Shown here: positions 7,395-14,501 of the stretch, one piece after another
Layout of the letters: each line of letters begins with the position of its first letter
Numbering within the stretch: position 1 is the first letter of the stretch
DNA from: an uncultured Oscillospiraceae bacterium
Lineage (GTDB): Bacteria; Bacillota; Clostridia; Oscillospirales; Oscillospiraceae
Direction of reading: 5' to 3'
DNA: 31,413 nt
Assembly (NCBI GenBank): GCA_910588105.1
Contig: CAJUQD010000033.1
Coordinates: 1-31,413 of the forward strand
The notes under the pieces: generated by a model
The model's database searches: none
The model's input: the letters and a program-made list of their open reading frames with translations, nothing else
Told to the model about the DNA's origin: nothing
Position numbers and translations under genes: made by a program

Positions 7395-7604
7395 TCAGCG
7401 GGATTTTTTGCCCCGCTCTTCCGCGAAGCGCGTGTTGTACAAATACAGCGTCGCCAGCAGCAGGGCCACGCCCACCAGCATAATGCCCAGCCCCTTGAGC
7501 TGGCCGGTCATTCTCCAGCCGGCCACCAGCAGTGCGATGCCCGCAATGAAGGTGGCAATCATCAGGACCATGCGCAGTTCGCGGTGTTCTTTCCAAAACT
7601 TCAT
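7395..7604 (-). CDS. Small two-helix membrane protein in the ABC-phosphorylase operon
   Basis: 69 residues: a short charged start (MKFWKEHRELR), helix 1 (about 12-29), a basic/polar turn (GWRMTGQLKG), helix 2 (about 39-56) ending LYLYN, and a charged tail. AAGGTG precedes the ATG, and the gene starts 9 bases after the permease stop. The GLGIMLVG...LLLATLYLYN pattern reminds me of the DUF6903-type small membrane proteins often found next to sugar ABC transporters and phosphorylases; this is from memory and moderately sure. It may be an accessory subunit or modulator of the permease, but no function is established here. Confidence 0.75.
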   Translation of the reverse strand: MKFWKEHRELRMVLMIATFIAGIALLVAGWRMTGQLKGLGIMLVGVALLLATLYLYNTRFAEERGKKSR

Positions 7605-7613
7605 ATCCGCACC

Positions 7614-8504
7614 TTATCCTTTCAGGCCACCCACGGTCATGCCCTGGGTGAGCTTTTTCTGCACGCACATGTAGAGGATCAGGGTTGGCAGCATCACCAG
7701 AACCAGGCCGGCGTACATCCGGCCGAATTCCGCTTTCGCCTGCGCGCCCTGCATCAGGTTGAGCAGACCCACGGGGAGGGTTTTCGAGCCAGTAGAACTG
7801 CTCATCAGCGTCATGGAGATGATGTACTCATTCCAGAAGGACAGGAAGTTGAACAGGATGATGGTGATGATGGAGGGCTGGGCCATGGGGAAGATTACCT
7901 TCACCATGGTGGTGCCGTAGCCCGCGCCATCTATGTACGCCGCCTCCTCAAAGTCGTGGGGCAGGGTGGCAAAGTAGCCGGACAGCAGGTAGATGGTGAA
8001 AGGCAGGGCGGTGGAGGCGTACACCACCGCCAGCACAAACAGGTTGTTCAGCAGGAAGGGGCTGCCGATGACCTTCTTGAGCCACATATCGCCGTCCTTC
8101 AGCATCAGGAAAATGGGCACTACGATATAGTTCACGTTGATGAACAGTCCCGCCATAAAGCAAACGTTGAGCACCTTGCTCCCACGGAACTGGAACCTGG
8201 ACAGGCAGTAGGCCGCAGGCAGGGCCACCACCAGCAGAATACCCAGGGCCAAAGCGGTGACGGTGACGGAGTTGAGCATGTACTCCCCCATCTGGGCCGC
8301 GGTCCAGGCGTCCACAAAGTTCTGCCAGTAGAATGTGGCGGGGAGAGTCCAGGGGTTGCCGTAAAACTCGCTGTTCTGCTTGACGCTGGCCAGGAACACC
8401 CAGGCCACCGGCACAATGATGACCACAGCCAGGGCGATGAGCACCACATAGATGAATACCTTGTAAATTACATCTGTGGAGCCGCGTTTTTTCTGTTTTT
8501 CCAT
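7614..8504 (-). CDS. ABC sugar transporter permease (MalG/LacG type)
   Basis: 296 residues with six predicted membrane helices, the first preceded by a basic N-terminus. The binding-protein-dependent permease signature (EAA loop, EEAAYIDGAGYGTTMVKVIF) near residues 193-212 docks onto the ATPase. The family belongs to the CUT1 carbohydrate importers. AGGAGG lies just upstream and the gene starts 12 bases after the first permease, so they form one transcription unit with the binding protein and phosphorylase. The expected cargo is galacto-N-biose/lacto-N-biose or related mucin and milk-glycan disaccharides, inferred from the adjacent GH112 enzyme. Confidence 0.9.
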   Translation of the reverse strand: MEKQKKRGSTDVIYKVFIYVVLIALAVVIIVPVAWVFLASVKQNSEFYGNPWTLPATFYWQNFVDAWTAAQMGEYMLNSVTVTALALGILLVVALPAAYCLSRFQFRGSKVLNVCFMAGLFINVNYIVVPIFLMLKDGDMWLKKVIGSPFLLNNLFVLAVVYASTALPFTIYLLSGYFATLPHDFEEAAYIDGAGYGTTMVKVIFPMAQPSIITIILFNFLSFWNEYIISMTLMSSSTGSKTLPVGLLNLMQGAQAKAEFGRMYAGLVLVMLPTLILYMCVQKKLTQGMTVGGLKG

Positions 8505-8516
8505 GTCGCCGCCTCC

Positions 8517-9392
8517 TTACATCTGGAGTACGTCCCGCTTGGTAAACTTGTTCACCAGCGCGGACAGGGCAAAAGAGAACAGGAAGATGACCACACCGGC
8601 GGCCATGGAATAACCGTACAGCCCCGCATCTTTCTGGTTGTACATGAAGCTCAGGCCCACGTCAAGCATGCCGGGGGCCACCATGGACTTGATAAAGAGG
8701 AAAGCCATATTGATGGTGGAGATGATGAAAAAGGTCAGTGTGGTGCGGATGTTGGTCCAGATCAGGGGCAGGGTGATCTCAAAAAACTGGTCCAGCCGCC
8801 CCGCGCCGTCCAGCCCGGCGCTCTCGTAGAGGTCGACGGGCACTGCCGACATGGACGCCATGTACATCACCATGTAGTAGCCTATGGCCTGCCAAACCAT
8901 GGCGATAATCACACTGACCACGATCATGGGCTGGTCCTTCCACAAGATCATGATGTTCCGCCCGGAGAGCATGGAGAAAACGCTGTTCAGCATTCCGTTT
9001 TCCGGTTTGTAAACGGCGGAGAAAATGCCGGCGATGACCACGATGGACAGGATGTTGGGGATGTAGAAGATGATACGGAAGAAATTCTGCCCCTTGAGCT
9101 TCTCCCGGGTGAGGATGGCGGCAAACACGATGGCGAAGAAGAAGGTAATCAAGGTGACCACAACAATGAGCAGGATGGTATTCTGCATGGAGGTGATGAA
9201 TTTCGCGTCATTAAACAGGATTTTGAAGTTGCCCAGCCCCACAAAGGTCTCGGTGGGGGAGTAGGCGCCCCGCTCGAACAGGGACATGCGGAATACGTTC
9301 AGCGTGGGCACAATCATAAAGACGGTGAACAGCAGGGCTGCGGGGACCACGCACAGGGCGATAAACCGGCTGCGTCCTTTGCTTCGGAGCAT
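8517..9392 (-). CDS. ABC sugar transporter permease (MalF/UgpA type)
   Basis: 291 residues with six predicted helices. The EAA loop reads YESAGLDGAGRLDQFFEITL. It pairs with the downstream MalG-type permease to form the membrane channel. The start at 9392 is chosen over an in-frame start six codons upstream because AAAGGAGATC sits 5-10 bases before it, and the upstream start would place this site inside the gene. It follows the binding-protein gene after a 108-base gap that holds a stable hairpin, which probably lowers permease output relative to the binding protein. No ATPase gene is found in the locus. Confidence 0.9.
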   Translation of the reverse strand: MLRSKGRSRFIALCVVPAALLFTVFMIVPTLNVFRMSLFERGAYSPTETFVGLGNFKILFNDAKFITSMQNTILLIVVVTLITFFFAIVFAAILTREKLKGQNFFRIIFYIPNILSIVVIAGIFSAVYKPENGMLNSVFSMLSGRNIMILWKDQPMIVVSVIIAMVWQAIGYYMVMYMASMSAVPVDLYESAGLDGAGRLDQFFEITLPLIWTNIRTTLTFFIISTINMAFLFIKSMVAPGMLDVGLSFMYNQKDAGLYGYSMAAGVVIFLFSFALSALVNKFTKRDVLQM

Positions 9393-9425
9393 AGCGATCT
9401 CCTTTCTCAAAGCAGAAATGTGGCG

Positions 9426-9458
9426 GGCGGCGGCGAGCAGATCCTGCTCGCCGCCGCC
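9426..9458 (-). promoter_or_regulatory. Stable intercistronic hairpin between binding protein and permease genes
   Basis: A perfect 15-bp GC-rich stem (9426-9440 with 9444-9458) with a three-base loop lies between the binding-protein stop (9501) and the first permease start (9392). It lacks a T-tract on the minus strand, so it resembles the mRNA-stabilising or processing hairpins found after sugar-binding-protein genes (as in malE-malF) more than a full terminator. Confidence 0.75.
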
Positions 9459-9500
9459 TGCTTTAAGGGCTTATGCTTTTCTGTATAGGGATTTTGTCTA

Positions 9501-10901
9501 TCAGCCCACCAGGTTCGCACGGTACTGGTCGTTGGCGGACTTGATGCCGTCGATCCAGGCATCCTTGGTGGAGGGGTCGCTGACCAGGGTGTTCACGGGA
9601 TCGAAGTACACTTCCATGATGCTGCCCAGGCCGGCCACGGACTTGGTAGTGGCAAAGCCGCCCATAGCGGCGTCGGCGCCGTTGTCATAGATGGAGTAGA
9701 ACATCTTGTTGTCGCCGTCCAGCTTGCCGGTGATGCCCTCGATGGGCTGCACCGCGCCGCCCTTCAGGAAGATCTCAGCGGCCTTGTCGCTGTACATGAA
9801 GGCCACGAACTGCTTGCCGCCGTCCACGTTCTCAGCGCCTTGGGGAACCCAAATCTGCTCGATCCAGCAGAAGCTGGAGCCGTTTCCGCCGGACTTGGCG
9901 GCGGGCAGGGCAGTCATGCCCCAGGTAAAGCCGTCAACACGGGGGGAGTCGGCCATCTCGCCCACGATCCAGGTGCCGTTGGGCATAAACAGGGCCTTGT
10001 CGTCCAGCACCAGCTGCTGGTTCATCTTGAAATCGTTGTTGTTGGCCTGGGCGGGGGTGACGGGGTTGGTGTAGGAGGCAAGCTTGGCCACGATCTCCAG
10101 GCACTGCTTGCCCTCCTCGGTGTCCCAGATGCCTTCCTCATAGGAGGTGGCCTTGTTGAAGAAGTCGGGGCCGAAGGAGCGCATCAGGGCATAGAAGAAC
10201 GCGTCAAAGTAACCGGCGGTGGGGTAGGTGAAGAGGTACTGGCCCTCGGGGAGCTGGTCGGCCAGGGCCCACATCTCGTCCCAGGTGGCGGGGACGGTCC
10301 AGCCGTTCTTGGCGAACAGGTCGGCATTATAGAACAGGCCGCAGGGGCTGTAGAACATGGGGGCCAGATAAGTCTTGCCGTCGCCGTAGGGATTGGTGAG
10401 GGTGGTGTCGGTAAAGCCGCCCAGCAGCTTGTCGGAGACCTTCTTGTCCTCGCCGGGAACGTTCATGGACAGCACATCGGTGATATCGGCGATGAGCTTA
10501 TCCTTGATGAACTGCTCGGTCAGGCCGTCCGGGCGGCCGGTGGCGCACAGCACGGCGTCGGGATAGTCGCCGCCCTGCATGGACGGGCCGATGACGGCCT
10601 CCAGATTCTTCTCCAGCACCAGCTCCACCTTGGCGCCGGTCTCCTCCTCAAAGGCGGCGCACACCTCGGCCCACATCTCGGGATAGGCGTCGATGTAGCC
10701 TGAGGACAGGGCGGCGACCTTAACGGTCTGGCCTTCCATGGGCTTGCCCGCAGGCTCGTTGGCGGGCTCGGACTGGGCGGGGTCAGGGGCCTTGGTGGGA
10801 TCGGGCTCCTTGCTGGCCTCGCCGCCGGGGTTGCTGCTGCAGCCGGCAAGCATACCCAGCACCATGACGGCGGCCAAGAGAACGCTCAGGATCTTTTTCA
10901 T
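9501..10901 (-). CDS. Extracellular sugar-binding lipoprotein of the GNB/LNB ABC transporter
   Basis: 466 residues. A lipoprotein signal peptide (MKKILSVLLAAVMVLGMLAGC, lipobox LAGC) is followed by a Pro/Glu/Asp-rich linker to about residue 58, then a family-1 solute-binding domain. Typical elements include EVCAAFEEETGAKVELVLEK near its start, MFYSPCGLFYNADLFAKNGW and PATWDEMWALADQL. It would be anchored outside the membrane and hand a disaccharide to the two permeases. The ATG at 10901 is chosen for its GGAGG seven bases upstream and because it begins the signal peptide. It is the first gene of the operon and should be the most highly expressed. Confidence 0.92.
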   Translation of the reverse strand: MKKILSVLLAAVMVLGMLAGCSSNPGGEASKEPDPTKAPDPAQSEPANEPAGKPMEGQTVKVAALSSGYIDAYPEMWAEVCAAFEEETGAKVELVLEKNLEAVIGPSMQGGDYPDAVLCATGRPDGLTEQFIKDKLIADITDVLSMNVPGEDKKVSDKLLGGFTDTTLTNPYGDGKTYLAPMFYSPCGLFYNADLFAKNGWTVPATWDEMWALADQLPEGQYLFTYPTAGYFDAFFYALMRSFGPDFFNKATSYEEGIWDTEEGKQCLEIVAKLASYTNPVTPAQANNNDFKMNQQLVLDDKALFMPNGTWIVGEMADSPRVDGFTWGMTALPAAKSGGNGSSFCWIEQIWVPQGAENVDGGKQFVAFMYSDKAAEIFLKGGAVQPIEGITGKLDGDNKMFYSIYDNGADAAMGGFATTKSVAGLGSIMEVYFDPVNTLVSDPSTKDAWIDGIKSANDQYRANLVG

Positions 10902-10965
10902 TTCATTTCCTCCATTTCCAAATATGTATTCGGATGCGGCGGGGAGACTTCCCCGCTCCTTACAC

Positions 10966-11009
10966 ATTATAAGGTAAACGCTCTGCCGCCATATAACAAT
11001 CCGATTGTT
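10966..11009 (-). promoter_or_regulatory. Candidate activator-dependent promoter of the ABC-phosphorylase operon with operator
   Basis: On the minus strand a perfect -10 TATAAT (10971-10966) has no good -35 at 17 bases (ATATGG). In place of a -35, an inverted repeat AACAAT-CCG-ATTGTT (10995-11009) sits about 36-50 bases before the expected start. A weak -35 with a site there is the classic layout for an activator such as the divergent AraC-type protein. No stretch over 100 bases between 10902 and 11260 codes for protein. Confidence 0.55.
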
Positions 11010-11171
11010 GCTTCAGTTTTTAGCTTTCTTGTCTTTTTTGCATATTGTCAAAATAGGAAATGTCATCCGTCCTCTTTTTGTCAAATTTGATAGTTTTGCT
11101 CCCTGCCTTTTTCCCTCTAAAATTAGAGCCAGCTATTTTTCTCCATCTCTCCCAAAATTTATTGTGGAGAG

Positions 11172-11200
11172 TTGCACAAAAACAAAAAAGAAGCTATAAT
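11172..11200 (+). promoter_or_regulatory. Sigma-A promoter of the araC-type regulator gene
   Basis: TTGCAC (11172-11177), a 17-base spacer and TATAAT (11195-11200) give a start near 11207. The leader of about 50 bases ends in GGGAGGG before the ATG at 11260. Confidence 0.75.
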
Positions 11201-11259
11201 GAGTTTTGACAGCCACAGTCCGCATTTGTGAAATATTGTGCCAGTCGGGAGGGATTGCC

Positions 11260-12111
11260 ATGAGTACCCATCAATACATCCTGGCAGAGCCGGATCGTGC
11301 CCCAGCCTGGGGCACGATCCGCAGCCGTCCCCGGCTGCGCTATGTGACCTGCACCCGCTACAGCCGGGAGTGGACCTCCCAGCTCCACTCCCACACCTGT
11401 GGGGAGCTGTTTTTCATCACCGGCGGCCACGGCGACTTCCAGATCCGCCAGGACCGCTTTCCCGTGGCCGTCAATGACCTGGTGGTGGTCAACGCGGGCA
11501 TTCCCCATACCGAGACCAGCCAGGACGGCAGCCCTATGGAATATGTGGTATTGGGGGTGGAGGGGCTGGAGACCAGCGCCGACGCCAGCGGCTGCGTCCT
11601 TATCCGCTTGTTCGCGGAGGAGGCCGTATCCGGCTGTCTGCGCACCCTGGTCCAGGAGACTCGGGAACCCCGGGCCGGGTGCGACGCAATCTGCCAGCAC
11701 CTGCTGGAAGTCATTTTGCTGCGTCTGGCCCGCAGGGATGACTTTACCCTGTCCGACGCGGCCCCCGCCGGGCCCAGATCCAGCCGGGAGTGCGGCCTGG
11801 TTCGGCGCTACATCGACAACCACTTTAAGGAAAACCTCACACTGGAACAGCTGGCCGGGCTGGTGCACATCAATAAATACTATCTCTCTCACGCCTTCCG
11901 AAAAGAGTTCAACACCTCGCCCATCAGCTACCTCATCTCCCGCCGCATCCAGGAAAGCCGCTTCCTCCTGGCAGAGACCGACCACTCCCTGTCCCAGATC
12001 GCCCAAATCCTGGGCTTTTCCTCCCTGAGCTACTTCTCCCAATGCTTCCGCCGCCAGGAGGGCATGAGCCCTATGGAATATCGCAGGCAGCGGCGCTCCG
12101 GCGGCGGGTAA
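11260..12111 (+). CDS. AraC-family transcriptional regulator of the glycan locus
   Basis: 283 residues. The N-terminal part is a cupin-type sensor domain (QLHSHTCGELFFITGGHGDF near 41-60, the usual His-rich AraC ligand-binding strand). The C-terminal 100 residues hold the double helix-turn-helix, with LTLEQLAGLVHINKYYLSHA as the first and SLSQIAQILGFSSLSYFSQC as the second, followed by the closing GMSPMEYRRQ. The ATG at 11260 is preferred over the in-frame TTG at 11206 because GGGAGGG precedes it. It is divergent from the transporter-phosphorylase operon and upstream of galE-nahK, so it is the natural activator of both. The ligand is probably the imported disaccharide or a phosphorylated product, but that is inference. 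Confidence 0.9.
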   Translation: MSTHQYILAEPDRAPAWGTIRSRPRLRYVTCTRYSREWTSQLHSHTCGELFFITGGHGDFQIRQDRFPVAVNDLVVVNAGIPHTETSQDGSPMEYVVLGVEGLETSADASGCVLIRLFAEEAVSGCLRTLVQETREPRAGCDAICQHLLEVILLRLARRDDFTLSDAAPAGPRSSRECGLVRRYIDNHFKENLTLEQLAGLVHINKYYLSHAFRKEFNTSPISYLISRRIQESRFLLAETDHSLSQIAQILGFSSLSYFSQCFRRQEGMSPMEYRRQRRSGGG

Positions 12112-12156
12112 CCCCCCATTGCGGCAATAATATACAAATGAAACGCAAAAATCCCA

Positions 12157-12185
12157 TTCCCATCCGGCCCCGGTTGGGGTATAAT
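12157..12185 (+). promoter_or_regulatory. Probable promoter of galE-nahK
   Basis: A perfect TATAAT (12180-12185) has only a weak TTCCCA at -35 with a 17-base spacer. As at the divergent operon, the weak -35 fits activator control. I found no clear copy of the AACAAT-type inverted repeat here. Confidence 0.5.
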
Positions 12186-12273
12186 ATCTGCAATCACCGG
12201 GAAGCCCCTTCCAAAATGGCGGGCGCCCCACCCCGGCGGGCAAATACGAAATTATAAAGGAGCGCGTGGTCTT

Positions 12274-13293
12274 ATGTCTATTCTGGTTTGCGGCGGCGCC
12301 GGCTACATCGGCAGCCACACCTGTGTGGAACTTCTCAACGCGGGGTATGACATCGTGGTGGCGGACAACCTTTATAACTCCTGCGAGGAGGCCCTGGTCC
12401 GGGTAGAGAAGATCACCGGCAAAAAGGTGCCTTTTGTCAAGACGGAGCTGTGCCACGAGGACGAGGTGGAGGCCCTGTTCGCCCAGCACCCCGGCATCGA
12501 AGCGGTGATCCACTTCGCCGGGCTCAAAGCGGTAGGCGAGAGCGTATCCAAGCCCCTGGAGTATTACTCCAACAACCTCATCAGCACCCTGTACCTGCTG
12601 AGTGCCATGCGCCGCCACGGCGTGAAGAACTTTGTGTTCTCCTCCTCCGCCACGGTGTACGGCGACCCGGCCACCGTCCCCATCCGCGAAGACTTCCCCA
12701 CCGGCGGCACCACCAATCCCTACGGCACCTCCAAGCTCTTCCAGGAAAAAATTCTCATGGACATCTGCGCCGCCGACCCCGAGCTGAATGTGGCGCTGCT
12801 GCGCTACTTCAACCCCATCGGCGCCCACGAATCCGGCCTGATGGGGGAGGACCCCAACGGCATCCCCAACAACTTGGTGCCCTACATTGCCAAGGTGTCG
12901 GTGGGCCAGCTGGAAAAGCTCCACGTGTTCGGCAACGACTACCCCACCCCCGACGGCACTGGCGTGCGGGACTATATCCATGTGGTGGATCTGGCAAAGG
13001 GCCACGTGGCCGCGCTGAAGAAGCTGGATACCAAATGCGGGCTGTTCGTGTGCAATCTGGGTACCGGCAAGGGCTACAGCGTGCTGGACGTGCTCCACGC
13101 CTATGAGAAGGCCTGCGGCAAAACCCTGCCCTACGCCATTGAGCCCCGCCGCCCCGGCGACATCGCCGTATGCTACGCCGACCCGGCCAAGGCCAGGGAC
13201 GAGCTGGGCTGGGAGGCCCAGCTGGGCATTGAGGAGATGTGCGCCTCCTCTTACAAGTGGCAGTCCGGCAACCCCAACGGCTATAAGAGTTAA
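12274..13293 (+). CDS. galE: UDP-glucose 4-epimerase
   Basis: 339 residues, full length. It interconverts UDP-galactose and UDP-glucose (and in some members the UDP-HexNAc pair) in the cytoplasm. The Rossmann NAD motif GGAGYIGS is at 7-14. The catalytic FSSSATVYG is at about 122-130 and the YxxxK pair is Y150/K154 in NPYGTSK. ALLRYFNPIGAH and VRDYIHVVDLAKGH are typical of bacterial GalE. AAAGGAG precedes the ATG. nahK follows 34 bases later in the same direction, an arrangement that pairs the epimerase with HexNAc phosphorylation as in the bifidobacterial lnp cluster. Confidence 0.95.
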   Translation: MSILVCGGAGYIGSHTCVELLNAGYDIVVADNLYNSCEEALVRVEKITGKKVPFVKTELCHEDEVEALFAQHPGIEAVIHFAGLKAVGESVSKPLEYYSNNLISTLYLLSAMRRHGVKNFVFSSSATVYGDPATVPIREDFPTGGTTNPYGTSKLFQEKILMDICAADPELNVALLRYFNPIGAHESGLMGEDPNGIPNNLVPYIAKVSVGQLEKLHVFGNDYPTPDGTGVRDYIHVVDLAKGHVAALKKLDTKCGLFVCNLGTGKGYSVLDVLHAYEKACGKTLPYAIEPRRPGDIAVCYADPAKARDELGWEAQLGIEEMCASSYKWQSGNPNGYKS

Positions 13294-13327
13294 AAAACAG
13301 GCGGGCCATCCGCCGGGAGGAGACAAT

Positions 13328-14449
13328 ATGAGCATGGTACAGGCAGAGCAGACCCTTCAGCAAGTGTTGGCGGCCTACGACTTCGGCGGGGAGGTTGAAA
13401 CCGTAGAGCGCTTTGGCGAGGGCCATATCAACGACACCTTCCGCATAGAGGCCCGGAGGCCGGACGGAAGCCTGGGACGGTCCATTCTCCAGCGCGTCAG
13501 CCCCGTGGCCTTCAAGGAACCGAACAAGCTGATGGAGAACATCGTCAACGTCACCGAGCACCTGAGCCGGGAGATCAAGCGGCTGGGCGGCGACCCCACC
13601 CGGGAAACCCTGTCCGTCCTGCGCACCCGGGACGGCGCCGCCAGCGTCACCGACAGCGCGGGCGGCGTGTGGCGCGCCTTCCCCTTTGTGGAGGGCACTG
13701 TGTGCTACCAATCCGCCGAAACGCCGGAGCTGTTCGCCGCCTCCGGGCGGGCCTTCGGCCGCTTCCAGCGGCTGCTGCGGGACTACCCTGCCCACACCCT
13801 TCACGAGACCATCCCCCGCTTCCATGACACGGAAAACCGCCTCCAAAATCTGAAAAACGCCGTGACCGCCGATTCCCTGGGCCGGGTCAGGCAGTGCGGC
13901 GCAGAAATTGATTTCATGATGGCTCGGGAAGCAGACTGCTCCGCCGCCCTCAGCGCCCTGCGGGAGGGCCTCCTCCCCCTGCGGGTAACCCACAACGACA
14001 CCAAGCTGAACAACGTCCTCATGGACGAAAAGACGGGGGAAGCCCTGTGCGTCATCGACCTTGACACAGTGATGCCCGGTCTGTCCATCAACGACTTCGG
14101 CGATTCCATCCGTTTCGGCGCCAACCACAGCGCCGAGGATGAGCCCGACCTGTCCAAGGTGAACCTGGATGTGGGTCTGTTTGAGACCTATACCGCCGCC
14201 TTCCTGTCGGAGGCGGGGGACGCCCTTACTGAAGTGGAGATCCGCTATCTCCCCTGGGGTGCCAAGCTCATGACCCTGGAGTGCGGAATCCGCTTCCTCA
14301 CCGACTATCTGGAGGGGGACGTCTACTTCCACACCACCCGCCCGGGCCAGAACCTGGACCGCACCCGCACCCAGTGCAAGCTGGTGGCGGATATGGAGAA
14401 ACACTGGGGCGAGCTCAACGCCATCGTGGAGCGGTACATCTCCAAGTAG
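13328..14449 (+). CDS. nahK: N-acetylhexosamine 1-kinase (anomeric kinase)
   Basis: 373 residues, of the aminoglycoside-phosphotransferase/choline-kinase fold. It phosphorylates GlcNAc or GalNAc released by the phosphorylase at C1. Seen are RFGEGHINDTFRIE near 28-41, a nucleotide-binding ILQRVSP segment, the catalytic loop THNDTKLNNVL (H222-N-D224) and the metal-binding CVIDLDTVMPG (D244/D246). GGGAGGAG lies 6-13 bases before the chosen ATG; the frame is open far upstream over galE but in a different frame, so that part is a shadow. Pairing with GH112 and GalE makes NahK much more likely than a homoserine or choline kinase. A strong terminator follows. Confidence 0.9.
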   Translation: MSMVQAEQTLQQVLAAYDFGGEVETVERFGEGHINDTFRIEARRPDGSLGRSILQRVSPVAFKEPNKLMENIVNVTEHLSREIKRLGGDPTRETLSVLRTRDGAASVTDSAGGVWRAFPFVEGTVCYQSAETPELFAASGRAFGRFQRLLRDYPAHTLHETIPRFHDTENRLQNLKNAVTADSLGRVRQCGAEIDFMMAREADCSAALSALREGLLPLRVTHNDTKLNNVLMDEKTGEALCVIDLDTVMPGLSINDFGDSIRFGANHSAEDEPDLSKVNLDVGLFETYTAAFLSEAGDALTEVEIRYLPWGAKLMTLECGIRFLTDYLEGDVYFHTTRPGQNLDRTRTQCKLVADMEKHWGELNAIVERYISK

Positions 14450-14456
14450 CAGCACT

Positions 14457-14500
14457 AAAAAGAGCGGGCCGGTAGCTGCCGGTCCGCTCTTTTCCTTTTT
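14457..14500. terminator. Bidirectional terminator between nahK and the chemoreceptor gene
   Basis: A 12-bp stem (14461-14472 with 14479-14490, one G-U) has AAAA on the left and a T-rich tail (TTTCCTTTTT) on the right. It ends galE-nahK on the plus strand and can end the converging chemoreceptor transcript. Confidence 0.88.
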
Positions 14501-14501
14501 C

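Noticed and set aside
7383..9488. 701-codon plus-strand frame opposite the ABC permeases
   Set aside because: His/Gly/Asp/Gln-rich antisense product of hydrophobic permease codons; no motifs.
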